DNA from: Acinetobacter sp. ANC 3903
GTDB lineage: Bacteria > Pseudomonadota > Gammaproteobacteria > Pseudomonadales > Moraxellaceae
Assembly: GCF_002135315.1 (NCBI RefSeq)
Contig: NZ_NEGA01000005.1
Coordinates: 124,001-188,000, forward strand
DNA length: 64,000 nucleotides
Direction: 5' to 3'
Shown here in pieces: positions 29,657 through 39,182 of this stretch. The translations under genes and the position numbers were made by a program. A model generated the notes under the pieces. That model had not been told where the DNA came from. It worked only from the letters and a program-made list of their open reading frames with translations, and did no database searches. Within the stretch, counting starts at the first letter, position 1. Every line of letters starts with the position of its first letter.

Positions 29657-30451
29657 ATGAATCAACCTATCCATAATCCTATGGAGCCAAGCTCACACAT
29701 CCGTGTTATGGATGAGTGGCAAGAATCGATTCCAGAGGATTTATATATTCCTCCTGCTGCATTTGAAATTCTGTTAGAGCATTTCGAAGGTCCACTCGAC
29801 TTCCTGATTTACCTGATTCAAAAAAGCGGTTTCGACTTATTACAGCTCGATATCGCTCCGATTGCTGCTCAATATCTATCTTACATGGATGCCATGAAGT
29901 CCTTGAATATTGAGCTGACGGCAGATTATATGGTGATGGCAGCTTTATTGGCCGACCTGAAATCACGACTATTACTACCAAAACCAAGTGCTAGCATCGT
30001 CGTTGAAAAAGATCCTAAACAAGAACTGATTGACCGGCTGGAAACCTATTTACGGGTGAAACAGGCGGCTGAACGTCTGGGTCAGATGCCGGTTCTGGAA
30101 CGTGATACCTTTCCAAGCAATGTCAGTCTGGGGCATGTGGTGCAAAGCAATGAAGGCTATGATATCAGCCAGCTACGCGATGCGCTGTTTTGTGTGTTTA
30201 ACCGCCCAGAACCGGTGGTTCATCAAATTCAGCAAGAACCGGTGTTACTGGAAGAACGGATTGCTTTTATTAAAAGCCGTTTACAGTCCGGTGAAGTGCT
30301 GCATTTTGAAGCCCTGCTCAAACCCAGCCAAGGGCGCATGGGTATGGTGGTCACCTTTATGGCTATTTTAGAGCTTAGCCGCCAACAAAAAGTGAATATT
30401 ATTGCGACAGGTATTGAAGCGCCACTGGCGATTCAAGGAGTACAAGCATGA
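29657..30451 (+). CDS. scpA: segregation and condensation protein A
   Basis: Kleisin subunit that closes the SMC ring. 264 aa: the N-terminal SMC-binding region has EGPLDFLIYLIQKSGFDLLQL, a helical ADYMVMAALLADLKSRLLLP segment, and a C-terminal winged-helix end (LELSRQQKVNI). The start is uncertain because no clear ribosome-binding site precedes any of the in-frame ATGs at 29657, 29681 and 29708. It overlaps scpB by 4 bases. Its partner smc is at 43407-46859. Confidence 0.93.
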   Translation: MNQPIHNPMEPSSHIRVMDEWQESIPEDLYIPPAAFEILLEHFEGPLDFLIYLIQKSGFDLLQLDIAPIAAQYLSYMDAMKSLNIELTADYMVMAALLADLKSRLLLPKPSASIVVEKDPKQELIDRLETYLRVKQAAERLGQMPVLERDTFPSNVSLGHVVQSNEGYDISQLRDALFCVFNRPEPVVHQIQQEPVLLEERIAFIKSRLQSGEVLHFEALLKPSQGRMGMVVTFMAILELSRQQKVNIIATGIEAPLAIQGVQA

Positions 30452-31038
30452 TAAATGATCAAGCGATACCCCTATCTGTTGCTGATAACCAACATGAAGT
30501 TTTGATGCAACTGGAAGCGATTATTTTTGCCAGTGAAACAGCTGTTTCGCTTGCACGTTTGAAAGAAGCCTTCCAAAATCAATATACCAAACCAGAATTG
30601 CATCAGTTGTTACAACAGCTTGCCATGCTACAACATGGCAGATCAATCGAACTGGTAGAAACCGCACAAGGGTTCCGTTTCCAGGTTCGGGCTAAATATC
30701 GCAATATCATTACTCAGGTGTGGCCAGAGCGACCAACTCGCTTGTCGCCCACCTTGCTCGAAACCCTTGCTGTGATTGCTTATCATCAACCAGTAACCCG
30801 AGCAGATATTGAACAGATTCGTGGAGTTTCAAACAATAGTCAGATCCTTCGATCATTGTTTGACTGGAACTGGATTAAAGAGTCCGGTTTTAGAGAACTT
30901 CCGGGAAGACCCGCGTTGTTAGTTACAACGCCACAATTTTTAAATGCTTTTGGCCTGTCTTCACTGGGTCAATTGCCTCCCCTGCAGGATGCCAAGGAAG
31001 CTTTTATGGCGCTCGATGCTCACGCACCGAAGTCATAG
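30448..31038 (+). CDS. scpB: segregation and condensation protein B
   Basis: 196 aa, two winged-helix domains that bind the kleisin ScpA. LEAIIFASETAVSLARLKEAF at the start and TLLETLAVIAYHQPVTRADIEQIRGV in the second domain are characteristic. Overlaps scpA (ATGA); rluB follows after 41 bases, the usual order. Confidence 0.94.
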   Translation: MINDQAIPLSVADNQHEVLMQLEAIIFASETAVSLARLKEAFQNQYTKPELHQLLQQLAMLQHGRSIELVETAQGFRFQVRAKYRNIITQVWPERPTRLSPTLLETLAVIAYHQPVTRADIEQIRGVSNNSQILRSLFDWNWIKESGFRELPGRPALLVTTPQFLNAFGLSSLGQLPPLQDAKEAFMALDAHAPKS

Positions 31039-31079
31039 ATAGGTGAACTGTTGATGATAATTTCTAAGGTTATGCTGTC

Positions 31080-32276
31080 ATGAGTGAAAAATTACAAAAG
31101 GTGCTTGCACGCGTAGGTTTGGGTTCTCGCCGTTATATGGAAGAAGTCATTGCTGCTGGTCGTGTGAGTATCAATGGACGCGTTGCCCAAGTGGGTGAAC
31201 GCATTGAACCGGGTGATGAGCTTCGCATCGATGGTCGTAAAGTCCAATTCCAGATTGAAGACGAAATTCGTCGTCGTGTTCTGATTTACTACAAACCAGA
31301 AGGCGAAATTTGCTCACGCAATGATCCTGAACAACGTCCAACCGTATTCGAGCAACTGCCTGCGATTGCCAATGATCGCTGGGTCATGGTCGGCCGTCTG
31401 GATATTAACTCGACCGGTCTTTTACTGTTCACGAATGATGGTGAATTGGCCAACCGTTTAATGCATCCATCTAACGAAATTGAACGTGAATATGCGGTTC
31501 GCGTAATGGGTGAAGTAACGCCACAAATCAAAAACAACATGCTTAAAGGCGTTGTTTTAGATGATGGTCCGGCAAAATTTGAATCATTCACTGAAATTGG
31601 TGGTGACGGGATTAACCGTTGGTATCAGGTGGTGGTGAAAGAAGGCCGTAACCGCGAAGTGCGTCGTATTTTCGAATCACAAGGTTTAAAAGTCAGCCGT
31701 CTGCTTCGTACCCGTTATGGTACTGTCATTCTACCGCGCGAACTTCGTACCGGTCGCTGGATGGAACTCGATAAAAACGATATCGATAACTTGACCAAAG
31801 CTGTTGAGTTGAAACCGCGTCAAGGCACAGGCTTGTTTGGTATGGCTAAACGTCGTACCGAGCGCATGCAAGATAAACCAATGGCGGCACGTCGTGGCGG
31901 TTATTTACGTCAGCAACGCCGTGACACCGAAGAGGGTGAAAATCAAAACCCAATGGCCTATGCACAGCGTGATCGCCGTGAAAACCAGAATGGTCATGCG
32001 CAACGTCGTCAAGAGAGCACCCAAACCGGTAATGCTCAACGCGAACGTCGTGATGGCAATAGCAATGGTTTTGCCCAACGCGGTGAGCGTCGTCAAGACA
32101 GCAACCAAAACACTTATGCTCAACGTGAATCACGTCAAGGCAACAGTAATAGCTATACACAGCGTGAAAACCGTCCTGAAAACTTTGGCAATCAAGGTAC
32201 TTATGGCCAACGCGAACGTCGTGATGAAAATGCACCGCGCAAACCATTTGGCAACAAAAGCTTTAAGAAGTTTTAA
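31080..32276 (+). CDS. rluB: 23S rRNA pseudouridine-2605 synthase RluB with long repeat tail
   Basis: Makes pseudouridine 2605 in 23S rRNA. 398 aa: an S4 RNA-binding domain (about 1-60, LQKVLARVGLGSRRYMEEVI), then the RsuA/RluB catalytic domain with the nucleophile in GRLDINSTGLLLFTNDGE and the conserved REVRRIFESQG. From about residue 275 an Arg/Gln/Asn-rich tail holds around seven degenerate 12-15-residue units built on AQRxxR followed by N/Q/S residues, presumably disordered and RNA-binding. Confidence 0.94.
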   Translation: MSEKLQKVLARVGLGSRRYMEEVIAAGRVSINGRVAQVGERIEPGDELRIDGRKVQFQIEDEIRRRVLIYYKPEGEICSRNDPEQRPTVFEQLPAIANDRWVMVGRLDINSTGLLLFTNDGELANRLMHPSNEIEREYAVRVMGEVTPQIKNNMLKGVVLDDGPAKFESFTEIGGDGINRWYQVVVKEGRNREVRRIFESQGLKVSRLLRTRYGTVILPRELRTGRWMELDKNDIDNLTKAVELKPRQGTGLFGMAKRRTERMQDKPMAARRGGYLRQQRRDTEEGENQNPMAYAQRDRRENQNGHAQRRQESTQTGNAQRERRDGNSNGFAQRGERRQDSNQNTYAQRESRQGNSNSYTQRENRPENFGNQGTYGQRERRDENAPRKPFGNKSFKKF

Positions 32277-32300
32277 TTTTTAAAGCTTTTCCTTGCAAAT

Positions 32301-32328
32301 AAAAAGCCACTCTATTGAGTGGCTTTTT
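32301..32328. terminator. bidirectional terminator between rluB and bioD
   Basis: AAAAAGCCACTC, loop TATT, then the matching arm with a T-run; 12-base perfect arms between convergent genes. Confidence 0.85.
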
Positions 32329-32350
32329 TATACCCTTTTTTAGGGAAGAA

Positions 32351-32995
32351 TTAGGATAAAACAGGAATATCAATCCACTGTGCCTTGGGAAAATGTTTCG
32401 CCAAATACGCTTTTAAATACTCAGATGTATCTTTAGAAATCAATGCGTCTTGCGATTCGTCATTCAGGTTATAGGCCAAAGCATACAATTCCAAACCACG
32501 ACTTTTTAAAGCTTCCAAGCTCAGCAAAGTATGATTAATACTGCCTAAACGACCTGAACTGACCAAAATTACAGGGAATTTCTTTTCTGCCACATAATCA
32601 ATCATCAGTAATGTTGTGGTTAAAGGCACCATCAAGCCACCAGCACCTTCCAGCAAAACCACCTCATATTTATTCGCCAATTGCTGAGTTGCATCTGCAA
32701 TTTTCTGAAAATCAATTTCGCGACCATCAATTTTGGTCGCCAAATGCGGCGAAGCCGGATAAGTAAAAATTTCCGGCATGGTCAGTTTGCTTTCATCTTC
32801 AGGAAACCAGCCCATCTGCATCATTTTACGGTGCTGTTCGATATCTTCAGAAATATCGGTATTGCCGGTTTGCACCAACTTCTGGGTGATGGTTTTCTTG
32901 CCCTGCTCATTCCATAACTTGGCTAGATAACCTGTAGTATAGGTCTTGCCAATTCCGGTATCAATCCCGCTGATAAAATAAACATCTGCTGTCAT
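32351..32995 (-). CDS. bioD: dethiobiotin synthetase
   Basis: Penultimate biotin step: ATP-dependent ureido ring closure on DAPA. 214 aa from MTADVYFISG; this ATG overlaps the bioC stop (ATGA), whereas a start 7 codons earlier lacks support. P-loop-type GIDTGIGKTYTTGYL near the start, LLEGAGGLMVPL for the second nucleotide loop. Last gene of the biotin cluster. Confidence 0.94.
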   Translation of the reverse strand: MTADVYFISGIDTGIGKTYTTGYLAKLWNEQGKKTITQKLVQTGNTDISEDIEQHRKMMQMGWFPEDESKLTMPEIFTYPASPHLATKIDGREIDFQKIADATQQLANKYEVVLLEGAGGLMVPLTTTLLMIDYVAEKKFPVILVSSGRLGSINHTLLSLEALKSRGLELYALAYNLNDESQDALISKDTSEYLKAYLAKHFPKAQWIDIPVLS

Positions 32996-33762
32996 GCTGT
33001 GCTCCGAGCAATGCAATAAATAGGATGGTAACTGAGCTGGTATTGTCGTTGTCCCATCTGATCAAGTTGTGAAAATTGCTGATAGTTCTGATAGAACTGC
33101 TGTAAAGACTGTTTGGTCCAGCGATGCTGTGCGGCGGTTGCAGTGACCCCGGTGGCCTTTAAATGTTGCAGTACGGCTTTAGGATGGGAAAAGCTCAGCA
33201 TTTCCAGGTTTTCGGAAAGATGCAGGATTTCAAAACCCTGTTTGAGCAGCTTGTGCTGAATCTCTGCAAGAGTGAGATAATCTAATCCCTGTCCAGTCAG
33301 TGCCTTAATTTCTTGTAAATTCTGCTGACCAAAAGTCGAGAAACACAAATAGCCTTGCTGCGTTAAAGCATCTGCACAATTTTTAAAAACAGCCTCCAGA
33401 TTGCCGACCCATTGCAAGGCCGAACTGGACGCAACCAGATCAAGTGATTTTGGAAAATCCAGTTGCTCAATATCGCCAATCCACCATTTTAGTTTCGGAT
33501 CATTTTGAAAATGCTGCTGAACTTCGAGATACAGATCATTTAAAAACAAATGCTTTATTTCAAAGTTTTGCATCAGCAAATGGCTTAAATTGCCTGAGCC
33601 ACAACCGATTTCAAACACACGATCTAAACTGTTTTTGGATATGTGTTCTTGCATCAACCCAATTAAATGCTGGCAAATCTGTTTTTGTACCACAGCATGT
33701 TGAGCATAACTTTGCCCGGCCTTGGCAAAACGCTGTGCAACTTGAGACTTATTAATATTCAC
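32992..33762 (-). CDS. bioC: malonyl-ACP O-methyltransferase
   Basis: Methylates malonyl-ACP so fatty acid synthesis can build pimeloyl-ACP. 256 aa, class I SAM methyltransferase: VFEIGCGSGNLSHLL (motif I) near residue 47, DLVASSSALQWV typical of BioC. 9 bases after bioF; overlaps bioD by 4 bases. Confidence 0.92.
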   Translation of the reverse strand: MNINKSQVAQRFAKAGQSYAQHAVVQKQICQHLIGLMQEHISKNSLDRVFEIGCGSGNLSHLLMQNFEIKHLFLNDLYLEVQQHFQNDPKLKWWIGDIEQLDFPKSLDLVASSSALQWVGNLEAVFKNCADALTQQGYLCFSTFGQQNLQEIKALTGQGLDYLTLAEIQHKLLKQGFEILHLSENLEMLSFSHPKAVLQHLKATGVTATAAQHRWTKQSLQQFYQNYQQFSQLDQMGQRQYQLSYHPIYCIARSTA

Positions 33763-33771
33763 GGCTACAAC

Positions 33772-34929
33772 TCACAGCAACGCCACCAGCTGCTCAAGAT
33801 CGGTCTGATTCACTTGGGAAGTCAATGAAATACGCAATCTGGAACTGTGTTTTGGCACAGTCGGTGGGCGTACCGGCATAATATAAAACCCGGCCTGTTG
33901 TAGCTGTTGGGCTTTTTCCACGGTCTTTTGCGACTCGCCAATAATCACCGGCACAATATGTGAAGTCGATGGACACTCAAAGCCTTTGGCCTGTACCGCT
34001 TGCTGTAAATATTGGCTGATCTGTTGCAGATGCTGGCGCTGCTGCTGTAAACCTAAAACTTTCTGGAAAATAAAATTAGTCCAGGCCATACACATCGGTG
34101 GCTGTGCAGTACTGAAAATCAGTGGACGCATGGAGTTGATCAGATATTCACGGATAATGGGATGGCAAATCAGATATCCCCCGACCGATGCCAGCGCTTT
34201 ACCAAAAGTTCCGACCAGCAGGTCAATCTCATCAATCACCGCATATTGTTCTGCACAGCCCAAGCCTTGCGCGCCACGTACGCCAATCGCATGTGCTTCA
34301 TCCACATACAGCATCACCTTAGAAAATTGCTGTTTGATGCGCACCAGTTCAGCCAGATCGGTTTCATCACCGTCCATGCTAAAAATGGATTCAGTCACTA
34401 CAATGATACGATCAAAAGCCTCATCTGCATGGTATTGCTGTAAAAGCTGTTGCAGATGGTTCAGGTCATTATGCCGATAACGTACATATTTGGCGGTAGA
34501 TAAACGGATACCGTCAATCATACTGGCATGCACCAGTTTATCGGCAAGAATCAGGGTTTTACTGTCACTAAGCGCAGGTAAAATTCCGATATTCATGTGA
34601 TAACCACTGTTAAATAACAGCGCAGCGTGACCATGAAAAGCCTGACTCAAACTGGCTTCCAGCTGTTCATATTCAGCAAAGTTACCAGTCAGCAAACGTG
34701 AAGAAGATGAACTCATTCTGCGCAGTTCATTCGGCGTCTCATCAAAAAACTGTTCACGCAGTTGCAGATCCGCTGCCAAGCCCAAATAATCATTGGATGA
34801 AAGGTTGAGCATCTTCCAATGCTGGATTTCGATATAACGGTCTTGCTGAACATTGCAGGTAAATTGCCGTAAATTGCCCTGCTGTTTTAATTCATCCAGC
34901 TTCGCTGCATAGCTATCCAAAAGGCTCAT
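33772..34929 (-). CDS. bioF: 8-amino-7-oxononanoate synthase
   Basis: PLP enzyme condensing pimeloyl-ACP with alanine. 385 aa: [10 protein letters not shown] at the substrate entrance, [12 protein letters not shown], and the PLP lysine in [15 protein letters not shown]. Its start overlaps the bioA stop by 4 bases. Confidence 0.95.
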   Translation of the reverse strand: MSLLDSYAAKLDELKQQGNLRQFTCNVQQDRYIEIQHWKMLNLSSNDYLGLAADLQLREQFFDETPNELRRMSSSSSRLLTGNFAEYEQLEASLSQAFHGHAALLFNSGYHMNIGILPALSDSKTLILADKLVHASMIDGIRLSTAKYVRYRHNDLNHLQQLLQQYHADEAFDRIIVVTESIFSMDGDETDLAELVRIKQQFSKVMLYVDEAHAIGVRGAQGLGCAEQYAVIDEIDLLVGTFGKALASVGGYLICHPIIREYLINSMRPLIFSTAQPPMCMAWTNFIFQKVLGLQQQRQHLQQISQYLQQAVQAKGFECPSTSHIVPVIIGESQKTVEKAQQLQQAGFYIMPVRPPTVPKHSSRLRISLTSQVNQTDLEQLVALL

Positions 34930-36221
34930 GCCATTTCCTCCTGCATCTGTTCTACGACTTCGACCAGCTGTTGCAACAAGGTATTGAGTTCTGCTTCAGT
35001 AATCACATAAGGCGGCATGACATAGACCAGTTTACCGAATGGGCGAATCCAGATGCCACGCTTAACAAACTGTTGTTGCAGGGTTTTCATATCGACATTG
35101 AATGTTAGCTCAACCACGCCAATCGCCCCCAGAACCCTTACATTCTGCACATAATCGAGCTGTGCCAGCGGTTGCAGCTGTTGCTGTAACTGTTTTTCGA
35201 TCCGTTGAATATTGGCTTGCCAGTCTTGAGCCAATAAAACCTCGGTACTTTTCACAGCCACCGCACAGGCCAGCGGATTGGCCATAAAGGTGGGGCCATG
35301 CATGAACACACCCGCCTCGCCCCGACTGATGGTTTCTGCTACATATTTGCTGGTTAAGGTAGCCGAAAGCGTCATATAGCCACCAGTTAACCCCTTGCCG
35401 ATACACATGATATCCGGTTCAACCCCGGCATGCTCCCAGGCAAACAGCTTGCCGGTACGACCAAAACCGGTGGCAATTTCATCAAAAATCAGCAGCACAT
35501 TATATTTTTCACACAGCAATTTGGCCTGACGCAAATATTCAGGGTGATAAAAACGCATCCCGCCTGCACCTTGCACAATCGGCTCTAAAATTAAAGCAGC
35601 AATGGTGTGATGATGTTCAGCTAAAGTTTTTTCCAGTTCAGCAATATCGTCCTGATTCCATTCATCATAAAAACCGACTTGCGGCGCAGGAACAAAGAAA
35701 CGGTTGGGTAAGCTGGAACCAAAAATTTGATGCATGCCTGTGACCGGATCACAAACCGACATGGCATTCCAGGTATCACCGTGATAGCCAGAACGCGGCG
35801 TGACAAAATTGGTTTTCTGAGTTTTGCCTTGTGCAGTCCAAAACTGAACCGCCATTTTCAGTGCCACTTCAACTGCGACAGAGCCTGAATCGGCATAGAA
35901 AATTTTGTCCAGACTGGGCGGCGTTATTTTTAATAAAAGTCTGCCGAGTTCAATTGCAGGATCATGGGTAAACCCCCCAAACATGATATGCGACATGTTT
36001 TGCAGCTGATTGGTTACTGCCTTGTTCAGTTCAGGATGGTTATAACCATGAATAGCACACCACCAAGAAGACATGCCATCAATCAATTTCCGTCCATCTT
36101 CCAGCTCAATGATTGCTCCATAAGCCTGTTTAACCTTAAAGGTCGGCAATGGATCGGTCATGGAGGTATAAGGATGCCAGATATGCGCAAGATCAAAGTC
36201 CAGATCGGTTAACTCGGTCAT
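34926..36221 (-). CDS. bioA: adenosylmethionine-8-amino-7-oxononanoate aminotransferase
   Basis: Converts KAPA to DAPA with SAM as amino donor. 431 aa class III aminotransferase: [14 protein letters not shown] at the start, [30 protein letters not shown], and the PLP lysine in [23 protein letters not shown] precedes the ATG. It lies 84 bases after the bioH gene and is probably cotranscribed. Confidence 0.95.
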   Translation of the reverse strand: MTELTDLDFDLAHIWHPYTSMTDPLPTFKVKQAYGAIIELEDGRKLIDGMSSWWCAIHGYNHPELNKAVTNQLQNMSHIMFGGFTHDPAIELGRLLLKITPPSLDKIFYADSGSVAVEVALKMAVQFWTAQGKTQKTNFVTPRSGYHGDTWNAMSVCDPVTGMHQIFGSSLPNRFFVPAPQVGFYDEWNQDDIAELEKTLAEHHHTIAALILEPIVQGAGGMRFYHPEYLRQAKLLCEKYNVLLIFDEIATGFGRTGKLFAWEHAGVEPDIMCIGKGLTGGYMTLSATLTSKYVAETISRGEAGVFMHGPTFMANPLACAVAVKSTEVLLAQDWQANIQRIEKQLQQQLQPLAQLDYVQNVRVLGAIGVVELTFNVDMKTLQQQFVKRGIWIRPFGKLVYVMPPYVITEAELNTLLQQLVEVVEQMQEEMA

Positions 36222-36305
36222 CCATCACTCCATGCAGATGCTTGAAATCAATTTTTCATGATCTTAAACCTGACGAAAATAAAAAGAAATTGCGAGATAA
36301 ACCAG

Positions 36306-37037
36306 TTATCCGTTTATTTGTTCTATTTTCTTTAAAAAATGACAGATTTTGCCAGTTATTATTTCAGCTTCAAAAACAGGAACGCCATGTGACCCGCTTA
36401 TCAACTCCGTTTCTAAAAACTTTGCATCCATTTTTTGAAGATTTTGTTGTACTTTGTAACTAACTAAAAAATCCTGTTTTGCAAAGACATGCAATTGAGC
36501 ACCTGAATAGTTTTTCAAGATATCTACATTATTTAACTGTTCAAGACACAATAACCCCTGTTTTAATAGGTCAATAGACTGAGGCTGAATCAAACTTTGT
36601 AAAGTGATAAAGTCAGCTTTGGTGGTTGCTGTGCCCTGACATACCATATAGCCAAATTTTTTTAAGGTTGAAATGGCATCCTGCTCAAATGACTGTTTGA
36701 ACTGCTGAAATGTCGGCTGATCCATTGCCATAGGCCATGTATCATTCGCTACGAAACAGGGATTAGAACCCAACGTAATCAATACTTTTTCCAGCCCATA
36801 CTGCTTTTGAATCTGATCGACTAAAACTGTGGCCAGCTGACCACCCAATGACCAGCCAGCAATTACATCAAACTGGCGGGCCAGTTCGGCTTGCTGCACT
36901 AACACCTGCTCATCCAGAGCATTGAAAATATTCCACAGTTCAACCTGATGCCCTTGCTGTTCTAAAGCCTGCTTTAAAGGATTGAGCAGTTTGCTGCCAC
37001 CGCCCCAGCCTGTGATGAGTAAAATACGTTGCTGCAA
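36306..37037 (-). CDS. bioH: pimeloyl-ACP methyl ester esterase
   Basis: Cuts the methyl ester that BioC adds, ending pimelate synthesis. 243 aa alpha/beta hydrolase: GWGGGS near the start, nucleophile GWSLGG, the BioH-like SNPCFVANDTWP after the next strand, acid in FAKQDFLVS and histidine in GSHGVPVFE. Upstream of bioA on the same strand, so it heads the cluster. No signal peptide, as for E. coli BioH. Confidence 0.88.
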   Translation of the reverse strand: MQQRILLITGWGGGSKLLNPLKQALEQQGHQVELWNIFNALDEQVLVQQAELARQFDVIAGWSLGGQLATVLVDQIQKQYGLEKVLITLGSNPCFVANDTWPMAMDQPTFQQFKQSFEQDAISTLKKFGYMVCQGTATTKADFITLQSLIQPQSIDLLKQGLLCLEQLNNVDILKNYSGAQLHVFAKQDFLVSYKVQQNLQKMDAKFLETELISGSHGVPVFEAEIITGKICHFLKKIEQING

Positions 37038-37184
37038 TGTTGACCTTTAAACTTATGCTCTGATTGACTGCAGTATATAAAATTTTATTGCTTTTAAACT
37101 GCACAAAATCCATCAAAAAATGATGTACGTCTAATGAAGATTATTTTGTTAGTATTTAAGCATCCTTCCCACAACAAAAATATT

Positions 37185-37754
37185 ATGAAAGCTTCTAAAA
37201 TATGCAAAGCTGGATTACTGTGGATCAGCTGTATGACTGTATTGTCTCAGCCGGGTTATGCTGAAGACTCCATTTTTTCCAAATCAGAACAGGCTCAAAA
37301 ACAGTGGGTCGGAAAATCTGCTCCGGCGTTTAAATTGCAGGATCAAAATGGTCAATGGCATTCCTTGAACCAGCACAAAGGCAAATGGGTGGTGTTATAT
37401 TTCTATCCTAAAGACAACTCTCCCGGCTGTACTCAGGAAGCCAATCAGTTTAAGGCACTCTATCCGCAGTTTATAAAAAATAATGCTGTAGTACTTGGCG
37501 TCAGTCTGGATGATGTGAAGTCTCATCAAAAATTTTCAGAAAAGTTAGCTTTACCTTTTCCTATTCTGGCAGACCACAATCATCAATTGGCAGATCAATT
37601 CGGAATTGTCCGCAACCTAGGTATTATTAAAATAGCCAAACGGGAAAGCTTTTTGGTTGATCCCAAAGGAACCATTGTTTACCACTACAATAGTATTAAT
37701 ACACAATCACATGCGGCTCAGGTTTTGGCAGACATTCAAAAGTTTTCTAAATAG
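37185..37754 (+). CDS. periplasmic peroxiredoxin, Bcp/PrxQ-like
   Basis: 189 aa from MKASKICKAG; the ATG at 37134 would put 17 odd residues ahead of the signal peptide. A Sec signal (about 1-27, cleaved after PGYA) is followed by an AhpC/TSA thioredoxin fold: GKWVVLYFYPKDNSPGCTQEAN with the peroxidatic cysteine, and FPILADHNHQLADQFGI. The resolving cysteine that many Bcp proteins have five residues later is absent (CTQEAN), so a 1-Cys mechanism is likely. Divergent from bioH. Confidence 0.85.
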   Translation: MKASKICKAGLLWISCMTVLSQPGYAEDSIFSKSEQAQKQWVGKSAPAFKLQDQNGQWHSLNQHKGKWVVLYFYPKDNSPGCTQEANQFKALYPQFIKNNAVVLGVSLDDVKSHQKFSEKLALPFPILADHNHQLADQFGIVRNLGIIKIAKRESFLVDPKGTIVYHYNSINTQSHAAQVLADIQKFSK

Positions 37755-37871
37755 ATTTTCGCTTATTCAAAATTTCAAAATCCAGACAATAGACTTCTTT
37801 CATAAATCATTTTTCAATTACTATAAGTCGTTCTTAAAGCCAAAATTAAAAATAAATTTTAGTCGATATTA

Positions 37872-38055
37872 GATTCATGAGTGTGGCATGGATGCCACAC
37901 ATTTCCCATCCCTTGCGCTGCATTTTAAAACAGTGCTTAAAAACTGGCTCAGGATGTCGTGTATGGGGAACAAAAGGTTTTTCTTGCGGACTCAAAATAT
38001 ATTTTGAGTTCCTCATTTTGACCTTTCAGAAGTAGAGATAATGCCTACACAAAAG
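37872..38055. repeat. dispersed structured repeat, copy 2
   Basis: Same start (GATTC then GAGTGTGGCA), same GTGTGGCA/TGCCACAC hairpin (37881-37900), GTCGTGTATGGGGAA block and GCCTACACAAA end as 21243-21363, but about 60 bases longer. The extra DNA includes a perfect palindrome at 37990-38009 (ACTCAAAATA and its complement). It fills much of the gap between the peroxiredoxin and ferritin genes. Confidence 0.7.
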
Positions 38056-38192
38056 CATAAAAATTGAATCAATCAAATGAGGCAGTGCTGATTTTCAAAA
38101 TCTAATATTGAACGTTTTTAATTTATGCAAGTTGTCTAATATGATTCGGCACAAAAGATAAACCGGGTTCAAATAATAAAAAATAAAGATAT

Positions 38193-38220
38193 AAAAAAAG
38201 CCCGACTATGGTCAGGCTTT
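38193..38220 (-). terminator. terminator of the ferritin gene
   Basis: On the minus strand AAAGCCTGAC, loop CATA, GTCGGGCTTT and a T-run; one mismatch in the stem. Confidence 0.75.
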
Positions 38221-38240
38221 CTCTGTCTAAAGTTGCAATC

Positions 38241-38705
38241 TTACATTTGCGATTGAATATAGTTTTGCAAACCAATGAGTTCAATCAAACGAATTTGTTT
38301 TTCCAACCAGTAAGTATGATCTTCTTCCGTATCCGACATTTGCTGACGCAGCATCTCACGGGTAACGTAATCGCCTTTTTCTTCGCAAAGTTTTACACCT
38401 TGCGCCAGTTTTTCACGTACATGATATTCGAGTTTTAAATCCGCTTTTAAACATGTGACCACATCTTCACCTGTTTCGATGTCATCACGGTTCATATTCG
38501 GTGTACCTTCCAGGAATAATACACGGCGAATAATCGCATCGGCATGCGATGCTTCTTCCTGCATTTCATGGTCGATACGTTCAAAAATCTTGGTTAAACC
38601 CCAATCTTCATACATGCGAGAATGAATAAGATATTGATCACGAGCCGCCAGTTCGCCACCGATCAACATATTTAGATAGTCTACGACTTCTGGATTGCCA
38701 CGCAT
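38241..38705 (-). CDS. ftnA: bacterial ferritin, FtnA/Bfr-type
   Basis: Iron-storage cage subunit, 154 aa from [12 protein letters not shown]; an upstream start would add 13 residues. Ferroxidase ligands E18, E51, H54, E94-region and the EEDHTYWLE motif are present. The residue matching E. coli Bfr Met52, the haem ligand, is Ala (EEASHAD). Overall it resembles Pseudomonas FtnA, which is annotated as bacterioferritin but binds no haem through that site. It stands alone; no Bfd gene is adjacent. Confidence 0.85.
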   Translation of the reverse strand: MRGNPEVVDYLNMLIGGELAARDQYLIHSRMYEDWGLTKIFERIDHEMQEEASHADAIIRRVLFLEGTPNMNRDDIETGEDVVTCLKADLKLEYHVREKLAQGVKLCEEKGDYVTREMLRQQMSDTEEDHTYWLEKQIRLIELIGLQNYIQSQM

Positions 38706-38744
38706 TTCAATTACTCCATACCCTTTTTCTAATATTATGGACAA

Positions 38745-39182
38745 AACCGCCGCTTAATGCAAAATAAAAATTATGTAAGTTTATGATTTTTATAAAATTA
38801 AAATGAGAAACATACGCATTTGCAGCTTATTTAACAAAACTTTCCATATATAAAATAAGCCTTTGCGTAATTGAAGCAATTTCCACAAGGCTTATTTAAA
38901 CTGTAAAAGTATATTTTTAAGATTTGTAACGCTTACAAATAGTTCTTATTTCCTCCGCCAATAAAAAACATGAACTTCGCCATACCTGTCTTACCGGACA
39001 ATTGTTCAGCAGCAAACACTTCTGGTTTTAAACCAATTAGATACAAGTAGATTATTTATTTATAGGAAATAGAGCATTACCAGGTACAACTTTTAGCTAA
39101 AGTAAGCATCAATCAGTCAAAGACACGCCTGTAATTTCACTCTAAGATATGCGCAAACTCAAAAACAACAACGGTTTAACTC
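38745..39182. other. intergenic region between ferritin and SDR genes
   Basis: AT-rich, divergent promoter space. The only strong signal is a perfect palindrome ATTTGTAA-CGC-TTACAAAT at 38922-38940. I see no RNA gene and no convincing small open reading frame. Confidence 0.4.
38922..38940. promoter_or_regulatory. palindrome, possible operator
   Basis: Perfect 8+3+8 inverted repeat without a T-run, 217 bases before the ferritin start and 242 before the SDR start. The form suits a homodimeric repressor; which one is unknown. Confidence 0.35.

Noticed and set aside
31837..32283. Long open frames on both strands over the end of rluB
   Set aside because: Produced by the repetitive Arg/Gln/Asn codons of the RluB tail; low-complexity translations with no start signals.
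33986..34480. 164-codon frame opposite bioF
   Set aside because: Cys/Ser/Arg-rich shadow translation antisense to the PLP enzyme.
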